Under the pieces are notes generated by a model that had not been told where the DNA came from, did not search any database, and was given only the letters and a program-made list of their open reading frames with translations. The position numbers and the translations under genes are program-made. A stretch of 64,000 nucleotides of DNA from Leifsonia virtsii (GTDB lineage Bacteria > Actinomycetota > Actinomycetes > Actinomycetales > Microbacteriaceae), in the NCBI RefSeq assembly GCF_030433675.1, contig NZ_JAROCB010000004.1, positions 62,001-126,000 of the forward strand, read 5' to 3'. Within the stretch, counting starts at the first letter, position 1. Each line of letters opens with the position of its first letter. Shown one piece after another: positions 1 to 8,989 of this stretch.

Positions 1-128
1 TCCTGGCTGGCGAGCTCCGCCGCCAGCACGACGTCGCCTTCGTTCTCGCGGCTCTCGTTGTCGACGACGATGACGGGACGGCCGGCGCGCAGCTCCGCCA
101 GCGCTTCGGGGATGGTGGCCAGACTCAT
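1..128 (-). CDS. ribBA: 3,4-dihydroxy-2-butanone-4-phosphate synthase / GTP cyclohydrolase II, N-terminal fragment (cut by window edge)
   Basis: Only the first 42 codons are inside the window. They read as the N-terminus of a DHBP synthase, with the stretch RPVIVVDNESRENEGD; the D-x-E-x-R-E-x-E-x-D pattern in this family holds the acidic residues for Mg2+ and ribulose 5-phosphate. The enzyme makes the four-carbon precursor of the xylene ring of riboflavin. Whether the usual GTP cyclohydrolase II half follows cannot be seen; the fusion is inferred from the common actinobacterial arrangement. The ATG shares an ATGA overlap with the stop of ribE, so it is translationally coupled and is the third gene of the riboswitch-controlled operon. 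Confidence 0.85.
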   Translation of the reverse strand, partial: MSLATIPEALAELRAGRPVIVVDNESRENEGDVVLAAELASQ

Positions 129-754
129 GACGCACTCCGTTCGGTCAGCCGGGGTTCGAGCGCGAGCATGCGCTCCACGTGACGGGCCAGGATGTCCGTC
201 TCGATGTTGACGCGGTCGCCCGCGGTGAGGGCGCCGAGGGTGGTCGCGGCGAGCGTCTCGGGGATGAGGGACACCTCGAACCAGCCGTCCTCCAGGCCAC
301 CGCCGACGTCGCTCACGGTGAGCGAGACGCCGTCGATCGCGATGGAGCCCTTCCGGGCGACGAGCGGCGCGTGCTCCGGGTCGAGGCTGAAGCGCAGCAC
401 CCGCCACGCGCTGCCGTCCGCGACCGACAGCACGGTCGCCGTGCCGTCGATGTGGCCCTGGACGATGTGGCCGCCCAGGCGGTCGCCCACCTGCGCCGCC
501 CGCTCCAGGTTGACCCGGCGTCCCGGCCGGACGCCGTCGAGGGTGCTCATGGCGAGGGTCTCGGCCATCACGTCCGCGGTGAACGTCTCGGCGTCCTTGT
601 CGATCACGGTGAGGCAGACGCCGCTGACCGAGATGGAGTCGCCGTGGTGCGCGTCGCTGACGGCGAGCGGTCCGCGGACGGTGACGCGCGCCGCGTCGGC
701 GGTGCGGTCGACGGCGGTGACTTCGCCCAGCTCTTCGATGATTCCGGTGAACAC
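125..754 (-). CDS. ribE: Riboflavin synthase alpha subunit
   Basis: A 209-aa protein beginning at GTG with MFTGIIEELGEV, the hallmark N-terminus of riboflavin synthase, which dismutates two 6,7-dimethyl-8-ribityllumazine molecules into riboflavin plus a pyrimidinedione. Two lumazine-binding barrels are visible. Repeat one spans about residues 1-95 and carries SVSGVCLTV. Repeat two spans about 97-190 and carries GHIVQGHIDG and SIAIDGVSLTV. The length matches the family. The GTG start is chosen because FTGIIE must begin the protein and an AGGAGGT ribosome-binding site lies inside the end of ribD, 5 bp upstream. It is the second gene of the rib operon. Confidence 0.95.
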   Translation of the reverse strand: MFTGIIEELGEVTAVDRTADAARVTVRGPLAVSDAHHGDSISVSGVCLTVIDKDAETFTADVMAETLAMSTLDGVRPGRRVNLERAAQVGDRLGGHIVQGHIDGTATVLSVADGSAWRVLRFSLDPEHAPLVARKGSIAIDGVSLTVSDVGGGLEDGWFEVSLIPETLAATTLGALTAGDRVNIETDILARHVERMLALEPRLTERSAS

Positions 755-759
755 GGTGG

Positions 760-1845
760 TCAGACCTCCTCGGTCTCGGGGAAGATGTCGGCGCCGGCCA
801 CGTCGGCCGGGTCGGTGTCGGCGGCGCGGGGTGCTCCGGCGGGGACGGGGACGGCCCGGATGAGCAGGTCGCCGCCGAGCCGTTCGACGTCGACGATGCG
901 CAGCCTCCTCTGGTCGCCGATGGTCTCGACGCCGATGTCGCCGAGCGCGAGGCGCGGGCCGCCGAGCAGCGTCGGCGCCAGGTAGACGGCGTACTCGTCG
1001 ACCAGGCCCGCCGCGACGAACGCGCTGGCGAGGGTCGGTCCGCCCTCGACGTAGGCTCGCCGGAACCCGCGCTGGTGCAGATCGGCCATCACCGCGTGCA
1101 GGTCGTGCGTGCCCTCGAAGATCACCGGGTTGGGGTGGCGGAAGACGGCGGCGTCGTTCGGGATGGCGCGGGTGCCGATGACGACGGGCGTCGGCTGGGT
1201 GGCCAGCAGTTCGCCGGCGTCTCCGCGGGCCGTCAGGCTGGGGTCGTCGGCGAGCACGGTGCCGGTGCCGACGACGATCGCGTCGGACGCCTCGCGCTGC
1301 TCGTGCACGCGCTGGCGCGCGGCGGCGCCGGTGATCCACCTGCTCGTGCCGTCGGCGGCCGCCGCTCGGCCGTCGAGGCTGCTCGCCCACTTCACGACGA
1401 TGTACGGCCGCCCGAGTCGTGCGGCGGTGAGCCAGTCGCCGAGGAACCGCTCGACCTCGTCGCGCAGCACGCCGTCGACGACCTCGACGCCGGCCTCGCG
1501 CAGGCGCTCGGCGCCTCCGCCGGAGTGGTGCCCGGGGTCGTCCGTGGCGTAGACGACGCGGGAGACGCCGGCCTCGATGAGGGCGACGGAGCACGGGCCG
1601 GTGTGGCCCCAGTGGTTGCAGGGTTCGAGGGTGACGACGGCGGTGGCGCCGCGCGCAGCGCCCTCCGGCAGCTTGCCGAGCGCGTCGACCTCGGCGTGCG
1701 GCGTTCCGACGCCGCGGTGCCAGCCCTCGGCCAGCACGTTCCCCTCGGCGTCGAGGAGGACGCAGCCGACCCGCGGGTTCACGCCCGTGGCGGGACCGTT
1801 CGCCGCCAACTGCAGCGCCGTGCGCATGGGGGCTTCCCACGTCAT
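760..1845 (-). CDS. ribD: Bifunctional diaminohydroxyphosphoribosylaminopyrimidine deaminase / reductase
   Basis: A 361-aa two-domain enzyme catalysing the second and third steps from GTP to riboflavin. The N-terminal zinc deaminase domain (about 1-145) has PHAEVDAL and PCNHWGHTGPC, giving the H-A-E and the paired cysteines for zinc. The C-terminal NADPH reductase (about 150-340) shows KWASSLDGR, SRWITG and VVGTGTVLADDP. The start at 1845 (MTWEAPMRTALQLA) gives the normal family N-terminus; an internal ATG at 1827 is possible. It is the first gene after the FMN riboswitch, so its transcription or translation should fall when FMN is plentiful. Confidence 0.93.
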   Translation of the reverse strand: MTWEAPMRTALQLAANGPATGVNPRVGCVLLDAEGNVLAEGWHRGVGTPHAEVDALGKLPEGAARGATAVVTLEPCNHWGHTGPCSVALIEAGVSRVVYATDDPGHHSGGGAERLREAGVEVVDGVLRDEVERFLGDWLTAARLGRPYIVVKWASSLDGRAAAADGTSRWITGAAARQRVHEQREASDAIVVGTGTVLADDPSLTARGDAGELLATQPTPVVIGTRAIPNDAAVFRHPNPVIFEGTHDLHAVMADLHQRGFRRAYVEGGPTLASAFVAAGLVDEYAVYLAPTLLGGPRLALGDIGVETIGDQRRLRIVDVERLGGDLLIRAVPVPAGAPRAADTDPADVAGADIFPETEEV

Positions 1846-1923
1846 CCGGTTGCCATCCTGTCTCTCACTCGAGACGTGTCGCCGGGGTCGCGCGGGCGTC
1901 GGCCCACGCGGACCGCCCACCGT

Positions 1924-2070
1924 GCTTCCTCCCATCCGGACTGAGCGGCAGGCTCTCGCCTGACGCATTACCGTCGGTGCCGGAATTCCACCGGCTCAGC
2001 AGGACGCTCTCGCGTCCCGCTCGCGGACTGTCACCGCCGGTTCGGACTCTCACCGACCCCGGAGCACGTA
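1924..2070 (-). promoter_or_regulatory. FMN riboswitch (RFN element) upstream of ribD
   Basis: Read on the minus strand, the leader contains the conserved RFN blocks in order: CTCCGGGGTCGGTGAGAGTC, then CCGAACCGGCGGTGACAGTC, a variable GC stem, GGTGGAATTCCGGCACCGAC, and finally AGTCCGGATGGGAGGAAGC next to ribD. These blocks define the FMN-binding junction. The element ends about 80 nt before ribD, leaving room for an expression platform. A weak -10-like TACACT lies at 2082-2087, which would place the transcript start just before the aptamer. Confidence 0.93.
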
Positions 2071-2210
2071 TTTCGTTGTCGAGTGTAGATCAACGCGGGG
2101 CGTCCCGGTCTATTCCCGTCACGGGAGCGTCACGGGAGCGCCACCGCGGCGCGGCGGCCAAGCGGTCAGTTTCAGGAGGCGCTCAGGAAAACGATTCATA
2201 CGATATAGAT

Positions 2211-3563
2211 ATGTACTACCCGAAATTGATACATAACAGACACACCCGACGCGTCGTGATCGGCGCAGGCGCCGGTGCGGGGCTGGCGCTCGGACTGGTC
2301 GCCACGACCCTGGCCGCGGCCGCGACGGTGAGCACCCCGCCGGACGCCCCCGCTCCGGTCTCGATGACGGTCGGCGCACCCTACGACGACCTCTCTTCCA
2401 CGGTCTGCGACGGGACCAACGCGATCGCCGTGTCCAAGATCCAGTCGACCGACGGCTTCGTGAAGGACCTCTACGCCCTGCCGGGCGACACCGTCGAGCT
2501 GGTGGGTGTCGCGAAGGCGTGCCAGTGGCAGGCGGCCCCGACCGATGTGCTGGAGTGGGGGTTCACCACGCGGGAGTTCCGCTGGACGAAGACCCTCACC
2601 GACGGGCTGTTCTCCGACCTCGGAACCCAGACGGTCATCCAGCAGGGGCGCAGCGGCGTCCCGACGACCTCCAGCATCCTGCAGACCGTCGGCCTTCCGG
2701 ACGACGGGGCGCGACTCACCTTCGGCAACATCTCGCCGGTGACCTCCCCGAACAACCAGGACACTGTCTCGACGGCCACCACGGTCTTCCTGCACGTGAT
2801 CGACCCGCGTCTCCAGCTCAAGAAGGAGGTGTGCGTCACTGTCACCGGCTGCGACCCCGCGGACGACGCGAGCTGGGTGGAGAAGACCCAGGCCACTCCC
2901 GGCGCATCCGTGCAGTGGCGGCTGACGGCCACCAACCTCGGCAACGTCCCGCTGACGAACGTGCGGGTGGCCAGCGACGTGCTGTCCGGCGGCACCGGCA
3001 CGAACAACGGCTGTGTGGGCCACACCGTCACGGCCGACCTGCCGGTCGGGGGCTCGGCGTCCATCGTCTGCGTCCTCGATGGCGCAGCGGCGGCGGGCGA
3101 TGGCCCGATCACGAACACCGCAGAGCTGACCAGCGGCTTCGTGGACCCGAGCCCGGGCGGTCGCCTGCTCGCCCGGTTCCCTGACGGCGTGACGTCGGGC
3201 ACCGCGGATGCGGCTGTGACCGTGCCGGTCGCCTCGACGACGCCTCCGGTCGACCCCGGGACGGGCGGAGACGGCGGAGACGGCTCCGGCGGTCAGGGCG
3301 GCGACGGCGGTGCGGGCGGCACGGGCGGCTCCGGCTCCGGCTCGGGCGGCTCCGGCGGATCGTCGGCCGGCTCCGGCTCCGGCTCCGGCTCGTACGGCAC
3401 CGGCCCCGGGTCGCGCTCGGCGAAGCCGGCCGGCCAGGACTCCGCGACGGGCTCCCTCGCCAGCACCGGTCTCGATGCGGCCCCTGCCGTCCTGGCGGCC
3501 CTCGCCCTGGCGGCGCTCGGTGGACTCCTGGTGCTGCTGCGGCGCAGGCCCGCGCGCGGCTGA
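2211..3563 (+). CDS. Secreted, wall-anchored surface protein with DUF11-like domain and LASTG sorting signal
   Basis: A 450-aa exported protein of unknown ligand. Residues 1-45 form a signal sequence with a basic start (RHTRR) and a long Gly/Ala hydrophobic core. The region around 220-340 resembles DUF11-type cell-surface repeats (TPGASVQWRLTATNLGNVPL). It is followed by a Gly/Ser-rich spacer of about 75 residues. The C-terminus is LASTG (416-420), a hydrophobic helix and RRRPARG. LAXTG is the motif attributed to class E sortases of high-GC Gram-positives. No sortase gene is present here. The start is set by a TACGAT box at 2199-2204 that ends 6 nt before the ATG (leaderless); the AGGAGG at 2174 is too far away. 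Confidence 0.75.
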   Translation: MYYPKLIHNRHTRRVVIGAGAGAGLALGLVATTLAAAATVSTPPDAPAPVSMTVGAPYDDLSSTVCDGTNAIAVSKIQSTDGFVKDLYALPGDTVELVGVAKACQWQAAPTDVLEWGFTTREFRWTKTLTDGLFSDLGTQTVIQQGRSGVPTTSSILQTVGLPDDGARLTFGNISPVTSPNNQDTVSTATTVFLHVIDPRLQLKKEVCVTVTGCDPADDASWVEKTQATPGASVQWRLTATNLGNVPLTNVRVASDVLSGGTGTNNGCVGHTVTADLPVGGSASIVCVLDGAAAAGDGPITNTAELTSGFVDPSPGGRLLARFPDGVTSGTADAAVTVPVASTTPPVDPGTGGDGGDGSGGQGGDGGAGGTGGSGSGSGGSGGSSAGSGSGSGSYGTGPGSRSAKPAGQDSATGSLASTGLDAAPAVLAALALAALGGLLVLLRRRPARG

Positions 3564-3591
3564 CGCCCCGGCGGCGGTGGTCGGGGCCGGC

Positions 3592-4593
3592 TCAGGCCGC
3601 CTCGGCCGCCGTCGCCTCCTGCGCGCTCTGCACGAGCGCCCGGGCGGTTCCCTCGTCGACGATGAGGTCGGTGATGAGGCCGGCCGCGAGGGCCCCGCGC
3701 AGGCTGTGGACCTTCGACGGGCCCGACACGATGCACACCCGGCGCGGGACCCGCTTGATGAGGTCGATGTCCGGTCCGCTCGCCCGCTCGTTCAGCGGGA
3801 TGCCGTGGTGGCTGCCGTCCTCGCGGAAGAACACGGTCGCCACGTCGCCGACGACGCCGGAGGCGTCGAGCGAGGCGTAGTCGGCCTGGTCGAGGTAGCC
3901 GCCGGCGTAGACGTGCGAGCGCACCTCCGAGAAGGGGGAGCCGAGGCCGAACAGGGCGACGTCCATCCGCTCCTGGATGTCGAGGATGCGCCGCGTGCTC
4001 CGCTCCCGCCACATCGCGACCTTGGTCTGCGGGTCGTCGAAGAGCGCGGGCACCGGGAACTCCTGGATCGTGCCGGAGTAGGTGTCGCCGAACCGGCGCA
4101 GGATCTCCGACGCGTAGAGCACACCCGTCGTGTACGTGTTCCCCGCGCCGTTCAACTGCACGAACTCGACGTTGTGCAGCTCCTTCGGGATGAGGTGCCT
4201 GCTGAGGGCGCTCATCGTCGAGCCCCAGGCGACCCCCACCGTCTGGTTGGAGTCGATGAAGCGGTCGAGAATCCGTGCAGCGGAGATGGCGACGCGCTCC
4301 AGCCGGTCGACGTCGCTGATGGCGCTCGGCATCGGGACGATGTGCGCCGCGATGCCGTACCGCTCGTGGATCGACTGCTGGATGCGGGTCGCACCTTCGT
4401 GCGGCTCGGCGATCTGGATGGTCACGAGCCCCGACGAGCGGGCGTAGCTCAGCAGCCGGGAGACGCTGGAGCGCGACGTGTGCATCTCATGCGCGATCGC
4501 CTCCATCGTCAGGTCCTGCATGTAGTACAGGTGGCCCGCCTTGAGGGCGTCGCGGACCTTGTCGGGCAGGTGCTCGGTGTCGGGCTGGGGCAT
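3592..4593 (-). CDS. SorC/DeoR-type sugar-binding transcriptional regulator of glycerol genes
   Basis: A 333-aa regulator. An N-terminal helix-turn-helix (about 20-60: MEAIAHEMHTSRSSVSRLLS) is followed by a SorC-family sugar-phosphate-binding domain (about 70-330; VGVAWGSTMSALSRHL). It is divergent from glpD. The identical palindrome TGCAC-N4-GTGCA occurs in the shared promoter region and again before glpF, so it very probably controls glycerol catabolism, with glycerol 3-phosphate or a related phosphorylated sugar as effector (inferred). The ATG at 4593 has GGAGGAG upstream. A GTG at 4647 would extend it by 18 residues but lies inside the palindrome and lacks a ribosome site. Confidence 0.85.
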   Translation of the reverse strand: MPQPDTEHLPDKVRDALKAGHLYYMQDLTMEAIAHEMHTSRSSVSRLLSYARSSGLVTIQIAEPHEGATRIQQSIHERYGIAAHIVPMPSAISDVDRLERVAISAARILDRFIDSNQTVGVAWGSTMSALSRHLIPKELHNVEFVQLNGAGNTYTTGVLYASEILRRFGDTYSGTIQEFPVPALFDDPQTKVAMWRERSTRRILDIQERMDVALFGLGSPFSEVRSHVYAGGYLDQADYASLDASGVVGDVATVFFREDGSHHGIPLNERASGPDIDLIKRVPRRVCIVSGPSKVHSLRGALAAGLITDLIVDEGTARALVQSAQEATAAEAA

Positions 4594-4642
4594 TCGGGGC
4601 CTCTTCTCCTCCGGCGGCCGTTCCTCCTCGGGCGAACGAGCG

Positions 4643-4656
4643 TGCACGTATGTGCA
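4643..4656. promoter_or_regulatory. Palindromic operator TGCAC-N4-GTGCA between the SorC regulator and glpD
   Basis: The sequence TGCACGTATGTGCA is a perfect 5-bp inverted repeat with a 4-bp centre. It lies 94 bp before glpD and 50 bp before the regulator start, so one bound dimer could act on both divergent promoters. A -10-like TATAGC for glpD lies at 4691-4696. Confidence 0.7.
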
Positions 4657-4736
4657 TCGAGCTTGATCGAAGTTGTGCCGCCACGAAGACTATAGCTCGC
4701 AGCAACACCCGCACGCAGCAGAACCAGGAGAGAACC

Positions 4737-6476
4737 GTGACGACGAAGTCGAGCACACGCAACGAGGTCCAGCGCCTCATCGAGCGACCGCGAGCACAGG
4801 TGCTCGTCGTCGGCGGCGGCATCAACGGCCTCGGCACCTTCCGCGACCTCGCCCTGCAGGGCGTCGATGTCGTCCTCGTCGAGCGCAACGACTTCGTGTC
4901 CGGCGCCTCCGCGGCCTCCAGCCACATGATCCATGGCGGTATCCGCTACCTGGAGAACGGCGAGTTCCGGCTGGTCAAGGAGTCGGTCACCGAGCGCAAC
5001 GGCCTGCTGAAGATCGCGCCGCACTACGTGAAGCCGCTCGAGACCACCATCCCGATCTTCTCCACCTTCTCGGGGATCCTCGCCGCCCCGCTCCGCTTCC
5101 TCACCCACAAGCAGGGCAAGCCGAAGGAGCGCGGCGCGTTCCTGATCAAGACCGGCCTGACCATCTACGACTCCTTCTCGCGCGCCGGCGGCACGGTGCC
5201 TCGGCACAGCTTCCACGGCCGCAAGAAGTCGCTCGAGATCCTCCCGGAGCTGAACCCGGGCCTCAAGTACACGGCGACGTACTTCGACGCGTCGGTGCAC
5301 GATCCCGAGCGGCTCGCCCTCGACGTGCTCGCCGACGGTCTCGCCGCCGGTCCGCACGCCCGCGCCGTCAACTATGTGGAGGCCGTCGGCACCCGCGACG
5401 GCGGCGTGCTGGTGCGCGACCGCGAGAGCGGCGAGGAGTTCGTGATCACCGCCGACGTCGTCGTCAACGCCTCCGGCCCGTGGACGGACCTCACCAACGA
5501 GGCGCTCGGCCAGGCCACCCGCTACATGGGCGGCACCAAGGGCTCCCACATCGTGCTCGACAACCCTGAGCTGCTCGAAGCCTGCAAGGGCCGCGAGATG
5601 TTCTTCGAGAACAACGACGGCCGCATCGTGCTCATCTACCCGCTCAAGGGCCGGGTCATGGTCGGCACGACCGACATCGACGCCGACATGAGCGAGCGCG
5701 CGGTGATCACCGAGGACGAGATCGACTACTTCATCGAACTGGTCGCGCACGTTTTCCCAACGATCCCGGTCACCCGTGAGCAGATCGTCTACACCTTCTC
5801 CGGCGTGCGTCCGCTGCCGCACCACGACGACACCGCCCCCGGCTTCGTGTCCCGCGACTACCGCATCGTGCCCGGCACGATCGCGGGGCTCGGCGACACC
5901 ACGGTCCTCAGCCTCGTCGGCGGCAAGTGGACGACGTTCCGCGCTCTCAGCGAGCACCTCGCGAACGAGACCCTCAAGGCCCTCGGCGCGACGCGCACCG
6001 TCCAGACCCTCGGCCTGCCGATCGGCGGAGGGGCCGGTTTCCCGACCACGCCGCAGGCGGAGCGCGACTGGGTCGCCCGCTACGGCGCCGACGTGGGCAC
6101 GGAGCGCGCCACCACGCTGCTGCACCGCTACGGCACGAAGGCGAGCTTCGTCATCGACGCGATCGCGGGATGGGACGGCGACGACGCCCCGCTCGCCGCG
6201 GCCCCGACGTACTCCCGTGCCGAGATCGACCACCTGGTCCGGAGTGAGCACGTCGTGCACCTGTCCGACGTCTTCCTCCGGCGCACCAGCCTCGCCTTCA
6301 CCGGCGCCATCACCCCGGCGCTGGTGCACGAGATCGGCGAAATCGCGGCAAACGCGCTCGGATGGTCGCCAAACCGGCGCACCGAGGAGGAAGATTCGTT
6401 CGTAGCGGACCTTGCCGACGCCCACCGGGTGCAGCTGAAGTCGGGGGACGGGAGCGAAGCCGCGGCTGTTCGATAA
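4737..6476 (+). CDS. glpD: FAD-dependent glycerol-3-phosphate dehydrogenase
   Basis: A 579-aa membrane-associated flavoenzyme that oxidises glycerol 3-phosphate to dihydroxyacetone phosphate and passes electrons to quinone. The N-terminal FAD fold is plain: VLVVGGGINGLGTFRDLALQ (about 23-42), then the substrate-site stretch SGASAASSHMIHGGIRYL and the later GTTDID and FSGVRPLP motifs. The C-terminal helical domain of DAO-family GlpD proteins (about 410-560) is present. The GTG start at 4737 follows AGGAG with 6-nt spacing. It is transcribed with or next to glpF and glpK, and flanked by two copies of the presumed operator. Length and motifs are normal. Confidence 0.95.
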   Translation: MTTKSSTRNEVQRLIERPRAQVLVVGGGINGLGTFRDLALQGVDVVLVERNDFVSGASAASSHMIHGGIRYLENGEFRLVKESVTERNGLLKIAPHYVKPLETTIPIFSTFSGILAAPLRFLTHKQGKPKERGAFLIKTGLTIYDSFSRAGGTVPRHSFHGRKKSLEILPELNPGLKYTATYFDASVHDPERLALDVLADGLAAGPHARAVNYVEAVGTRDGGVLVRDRESGEEFVITADVVVNASGPWTDLTNEALGQATRYMGGTKGSHIVLDNPELLEACKGREMFFENNDGRIVLIYPLKGRVMVGTTDIDADMSERAVITEDEIDYFIELVAHVFPTIPVTREQIVYTFSGVRPLPHHDDTAPGFVSRDYRIVPGTIAGLGDTTVLSLVGGKWTTFRALSEHLANETLKALGATRTVQTLGLPIGGGAGFPTTPQAERDWVARYGADVGTERATTLLHRYGTKASFVIDAIAGWDGDDAPLAAAPTYSRAEIDHLVRSEHVVHLSDVFLRRTSLAFTGAITPALVHEIGEIAANALGWSPNRRTEEEDSFVADLADAHRVQLKSGDGSEAAAVR

Positions 6477-6477
6477 A

Positions 6478-6532
6478 TGCACGAACGTGCATGACACGGT
6501 TCTTGTCAAGGCGAGCGCGACCGCAATAGCGT
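6478..6532. promoter_or_regulatory. Second TGCAC-N4-GTGCA operator with promoter for glpF
   Basis: TGCACGAACGTGCA at 6478-6491 repeats the palindrome found before glpD. Eleven bases downstream lies a candidate -35, TTGTCA (6503-6508), and an 18-nt spacer leads to TAGCGT (6527-6532). The operator sits just upstream of the -35, so bound regulator could either activate or block the promoter. Confidence 0.65.
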
Positions 6533-6609
6533 TCAGATGCCCACCCTGACAAGAGCCACACCAGATCGCACAACAGGGTGCGGGTCAACTGAACAACTGG
6601 AAGGTCAAC

Positions 6610-7386
6610 GTGGACAATATCGGTGTAGATTTCCTGTCCGAGGTGGTGGGAACGGCGTTGCTGCTCCTGCTCGGTACCGGTGTCGTGGCGAACGTCGCCC
6701 TGATCAGGAACAAGGGCTTCAACGGCGGGTTCCTGATGGTCAACTTCGGTTGGGGCATCGGTGTGTTCGCCGGTGTCGTGGTCGCCTACAACTCGGGTGC
6801 TCACCTCAACCCGGCCGTGACGCTGGGTCTCGTCGCGAACGGGGCCAAGACGTTCGGTTCGGCCGCCGCGCACACTCTCGTGCCGGTGAACTTCGCCACG
6901 GTGGTGCTGTACATCCTCGCCCAGCTGATCGGTGCGATGATCGGCGCCGTTCTCACCTGGCTCGCCTACAAGCAGCACTTCGACGAGGAGCCGGACCCGG
7001 CCAACAAGCTGGGCGTCTTCTCGACCGGTCCTGCCATCCGCAGCTACGGCTGGAACCTGGTCACCGAGATCATCGGCACCTTCGTGCTGGTGTTCGTGGT
7101 CATCGCCTTCGGCCACCAGCCGGGCACGGCCGCCGGCCTCGCCGCCTTGGGCGCACTGCCCGTCGCCCTCCTGGTGATCGGCATCGGCGCCAGCCTCGGT
7201 GGTCCGACCGGGTACGCCATCAACCCAGCCCGTGACCTCGGTCCGCGCATCGTGCACGCCATCCTGCCGATCAAGGGCAAGGGCTCCAGCGACTGGGCGT
7301 ACTCGTGGGTCCCGGTGGTCGGGCCGATCATCGGCGGTCTGCTCGCCGGTTGGCTCGCCCTTCTGCTGCTTCCGATCCTGAAGTGA
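6610..7386 (+). CDS. glpF: Glycerol uptake facilitator (aquaporin family)
   Basis: A 258-aa polytopic membrane protein of the MIP family, with six predicted helices and the two pore half-helix motifs: NPAVT in the first repeat (near residue 68) and NPARD in the second (near 206). The Asp after the second NPA is typical of glycerol-conducting aquaglyceroporins rather than water-only channels. It lets glycerol diffuse in for capture by GlpK. The GTG start has GGAAGG 5 nt upstream. It lies 133 bp after glpD behind its own operator/promoter and 67 bp before glpK, separated from glpK by a perfect hairpin. Confidence 0.93.
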   Translation: MDNIGVDFLSEVVGTALLLLLGTGVVANVALIRNKGFNGGFLMVNFGWGIGVFAGVVVAYNSGAHLNPAVTLGLVANGAKTFGSAAAHTLVPVNFATVVLYILAQLIGAMIGAVLTWLAYKQHFDEEPDPANKLGVFSTGPAIRSYGWNLVTEIIGTFVLVFVVIAFGHQPGTAAGLAALGALPVALLVIGIGASLGGPTGYAINPARDLGPRIVHAILPIKGKGSSDWAYSWVPVVGPIIGGLLAGWLALLLLPILK

Positions 7387-7391
7387 CACGG

Positions 7392-7416
7392 GGCCGGCGG
7401 GGACACCCCGCCGGCC
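7392..7416 (+). terminator. 11-bp perfect hairpin between glpF and glpK
   Basis: Arms GGCCGGCGGGG and CCCCGCCGGCC are separated by ACA. No U-tract follows (TCCTCCG), so it is a poor intrinsic terminator. It more likely slows RNases or lowers glpK readthrough to set the glpF:glpK ratio. Confidence 0.5.
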
Positions 7417-7453
7417 TCCTCCGTTCCACCCCCAAAGAACAAAGGAGTTACCT

Positions 7454-8974
7454 ATGGCCGACTACGTCGTCGCCATCGACCAGGGCACGACCAGCACCCG
7501 GGCGATCATCTTCGACAAGTCCGGATCGATCGTGTCGACCGGACAGCTCGAGCACGAGCAGATCTTCCCGAAGGCCGGCTGGGTCGAGCACAACCCGGTG
7601 GAGATCTGGAACAACACGCGCGAGGTCATCGGCCAGGCCCTGTCGAAGGCCGACCTGACCCGTCACGACATCGCGGCCGTCGGCATCACCAACCAGCGCG
7701 AGACCGCGGTGGTCTGGGACAAGAACACCGGCGAGCCCGTCTACAACGCCATCGTCTGGCAGGACACCCGCACGCAGCCGATCGTGGACCGCCTGGCGGC
7801 TGACGGCGGCACCGAGCGCTTCAAGCAGATCGTCGGCCTTCCGCTGGCGACCTACTTCTCGGGCACCAAGATCGTCTGGATCCTGGAGAACGTGGAGGGC
7901 GCCCGCGAGCGTGCCGAGGCCGGCGACCTGCTGTTCGGCACCACGGACACCTGGGTGCTGTGGAACCTGACCGGCGGCCCGGACGGCGGCGTGCACGCCA
8001 CCGACGTGACCAACGCCTCCCGCACCCTGTTCATGGACCTGGAGACGCTGAGCTGGCGCGACGACATCCTCGAGGTGTTCGGCGTGCCGAAGTCGATGCT
8101 CCCGGAGATCAAGAGCTCCTCCGAGGTCTACGGCGAGGTCGAGTCATCCAGCCTGCTCCGCGAGGTGCCCGTGGCGGGCATCCTCGGCGACCAGCAGGCC
8201 GCGACGTTCGGCCAGGCGGCGTTCGATCCGGGCGAGTCGAAGAACACCTACGGCACGGGCAACTTCCTCATCTTCAACACCGGTGAGGAGATCGTCCACT
8301 CGAAGAACGGCCTGCTGACGACGCTGGGCTACAAGCTCGGCGACGAGGCTCCGCACTACGCGCTGGAGGGCTCCATCGCGGTCACCGGCTCGCTGGTGCA
8401 GTGGCTTCGCGACAACCTGGGGATCATCTCCAGCGCCCCGGAGATCGAGGAGCTGGCGAAGACCGTCGAGGACAACGGCGGTGCCTACTTCGTGCCGGCG
8501 TTCTCGGGCCTGTTCGCGCCGTACTGGCGGGCGGACGCGCGCGGCGCGCTCGTCGGCCTCACCCGGTACGTCAACAAGGGCCACATCGCCCGTGCGGTGC
8601 TGGAGGCCACGGCCTTCCAGACCCGCGAGGTGCTCGACGCGGTCAACGCCGACTCCGGTGTGGACCTGACCGAGCTGAAGGTCGACGGCGGCATGATCGC
8701 CAACAACCTGCTGATGCAGTTCCAGGCGGACATCATCGGCGTGCCGGTCGTACGTCCGGTGGTCGCCGAGACGACCGCCCTCGGCGCGGCCTACGCCGCG
8801 GGCCTCGCGGTGGGCTTCTGGGAGAACCTGGACGACCTCCGCAAGAACTGGCAGGAGGACCGCCGCTGGGAGCCGAAGATGGAGGAGGCCGAGCGCGAGC
8901 GCCAGCTGCGGCTCTGGAAGAAGGCCGTCACGAAGACCTTCGACTGGGTCGACGACGACGTCCGCAACGCCTGA
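7454..8974 (+). CDS. glpK: Glycerol kinase
   Basis: A 506-aa FGGY-family kinase that phosphorylates glycerol to sn-glycerol 3-phosphate with ATP. The first sugar-kinase lobe starts [17 protein letters not shown] (phosphate-1 motif). [17 protein letters not shown] and the ATP-lobe motifs [25 protein letters not shown] and [15 protein letters not shown] are all present. The length is typical. It is preceded by AAAGGAG with a 7-nt gap to ATG and is the last gene of the glycerol block. A strong hairpin follows 15 bp after the stop. Confidence 0.96.
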   Translation: MADYVVAIDQGTTSTRAIIFDKSGSIVSTGQLEHEQIFPKAGWVEHNPVEIWNNTREVIGQALSKADLTRHDIAAVGITNQRETAVVWDKNTGEPVYNAIVWQDTRTQPIVDRLAADGGTERFKQIVGLPLATYFSGTKIVWILENVEGARERAEAGDLLFGTTDTWVLWNLTGGPDGGVHATDVTNASRTLFMDLETLSWRDDILEVFGVPKSMLPEIKSSSEVYGEVESSSLLREVPVAGILGDQQAATFGQAAFDPGESKNTYGTGNFLIFNTGEEIVHSKNGLLTTLGYKLGDEAPHYALEGSIAVTGSLVQWLRDNLGIISSAPEIEELAKTVEDNGGAYFVPAFSGLFAPYWRADARGALVGLTRYVNKGHIARAVLEATAFQTREVLDAVNADSGVDLTELKVDGGMIANNLLMQFQADIIGVPVVRPVVAETTALGAAYAAGLAVGFWENLDDLRKNWQEDRRWEPKMEEAERERQLRLWKKAVTKTFDWVDDDVRNA

Positions 8975-8989
8975 TCCATCCTTCACGAC

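Noticed and set aside
3240-3420. Tandem GGC-rich repeats (possible satellite)
   Set aside because: They encode the Gly/Ser spacer of the surface protein in frame and are explained by the protein.
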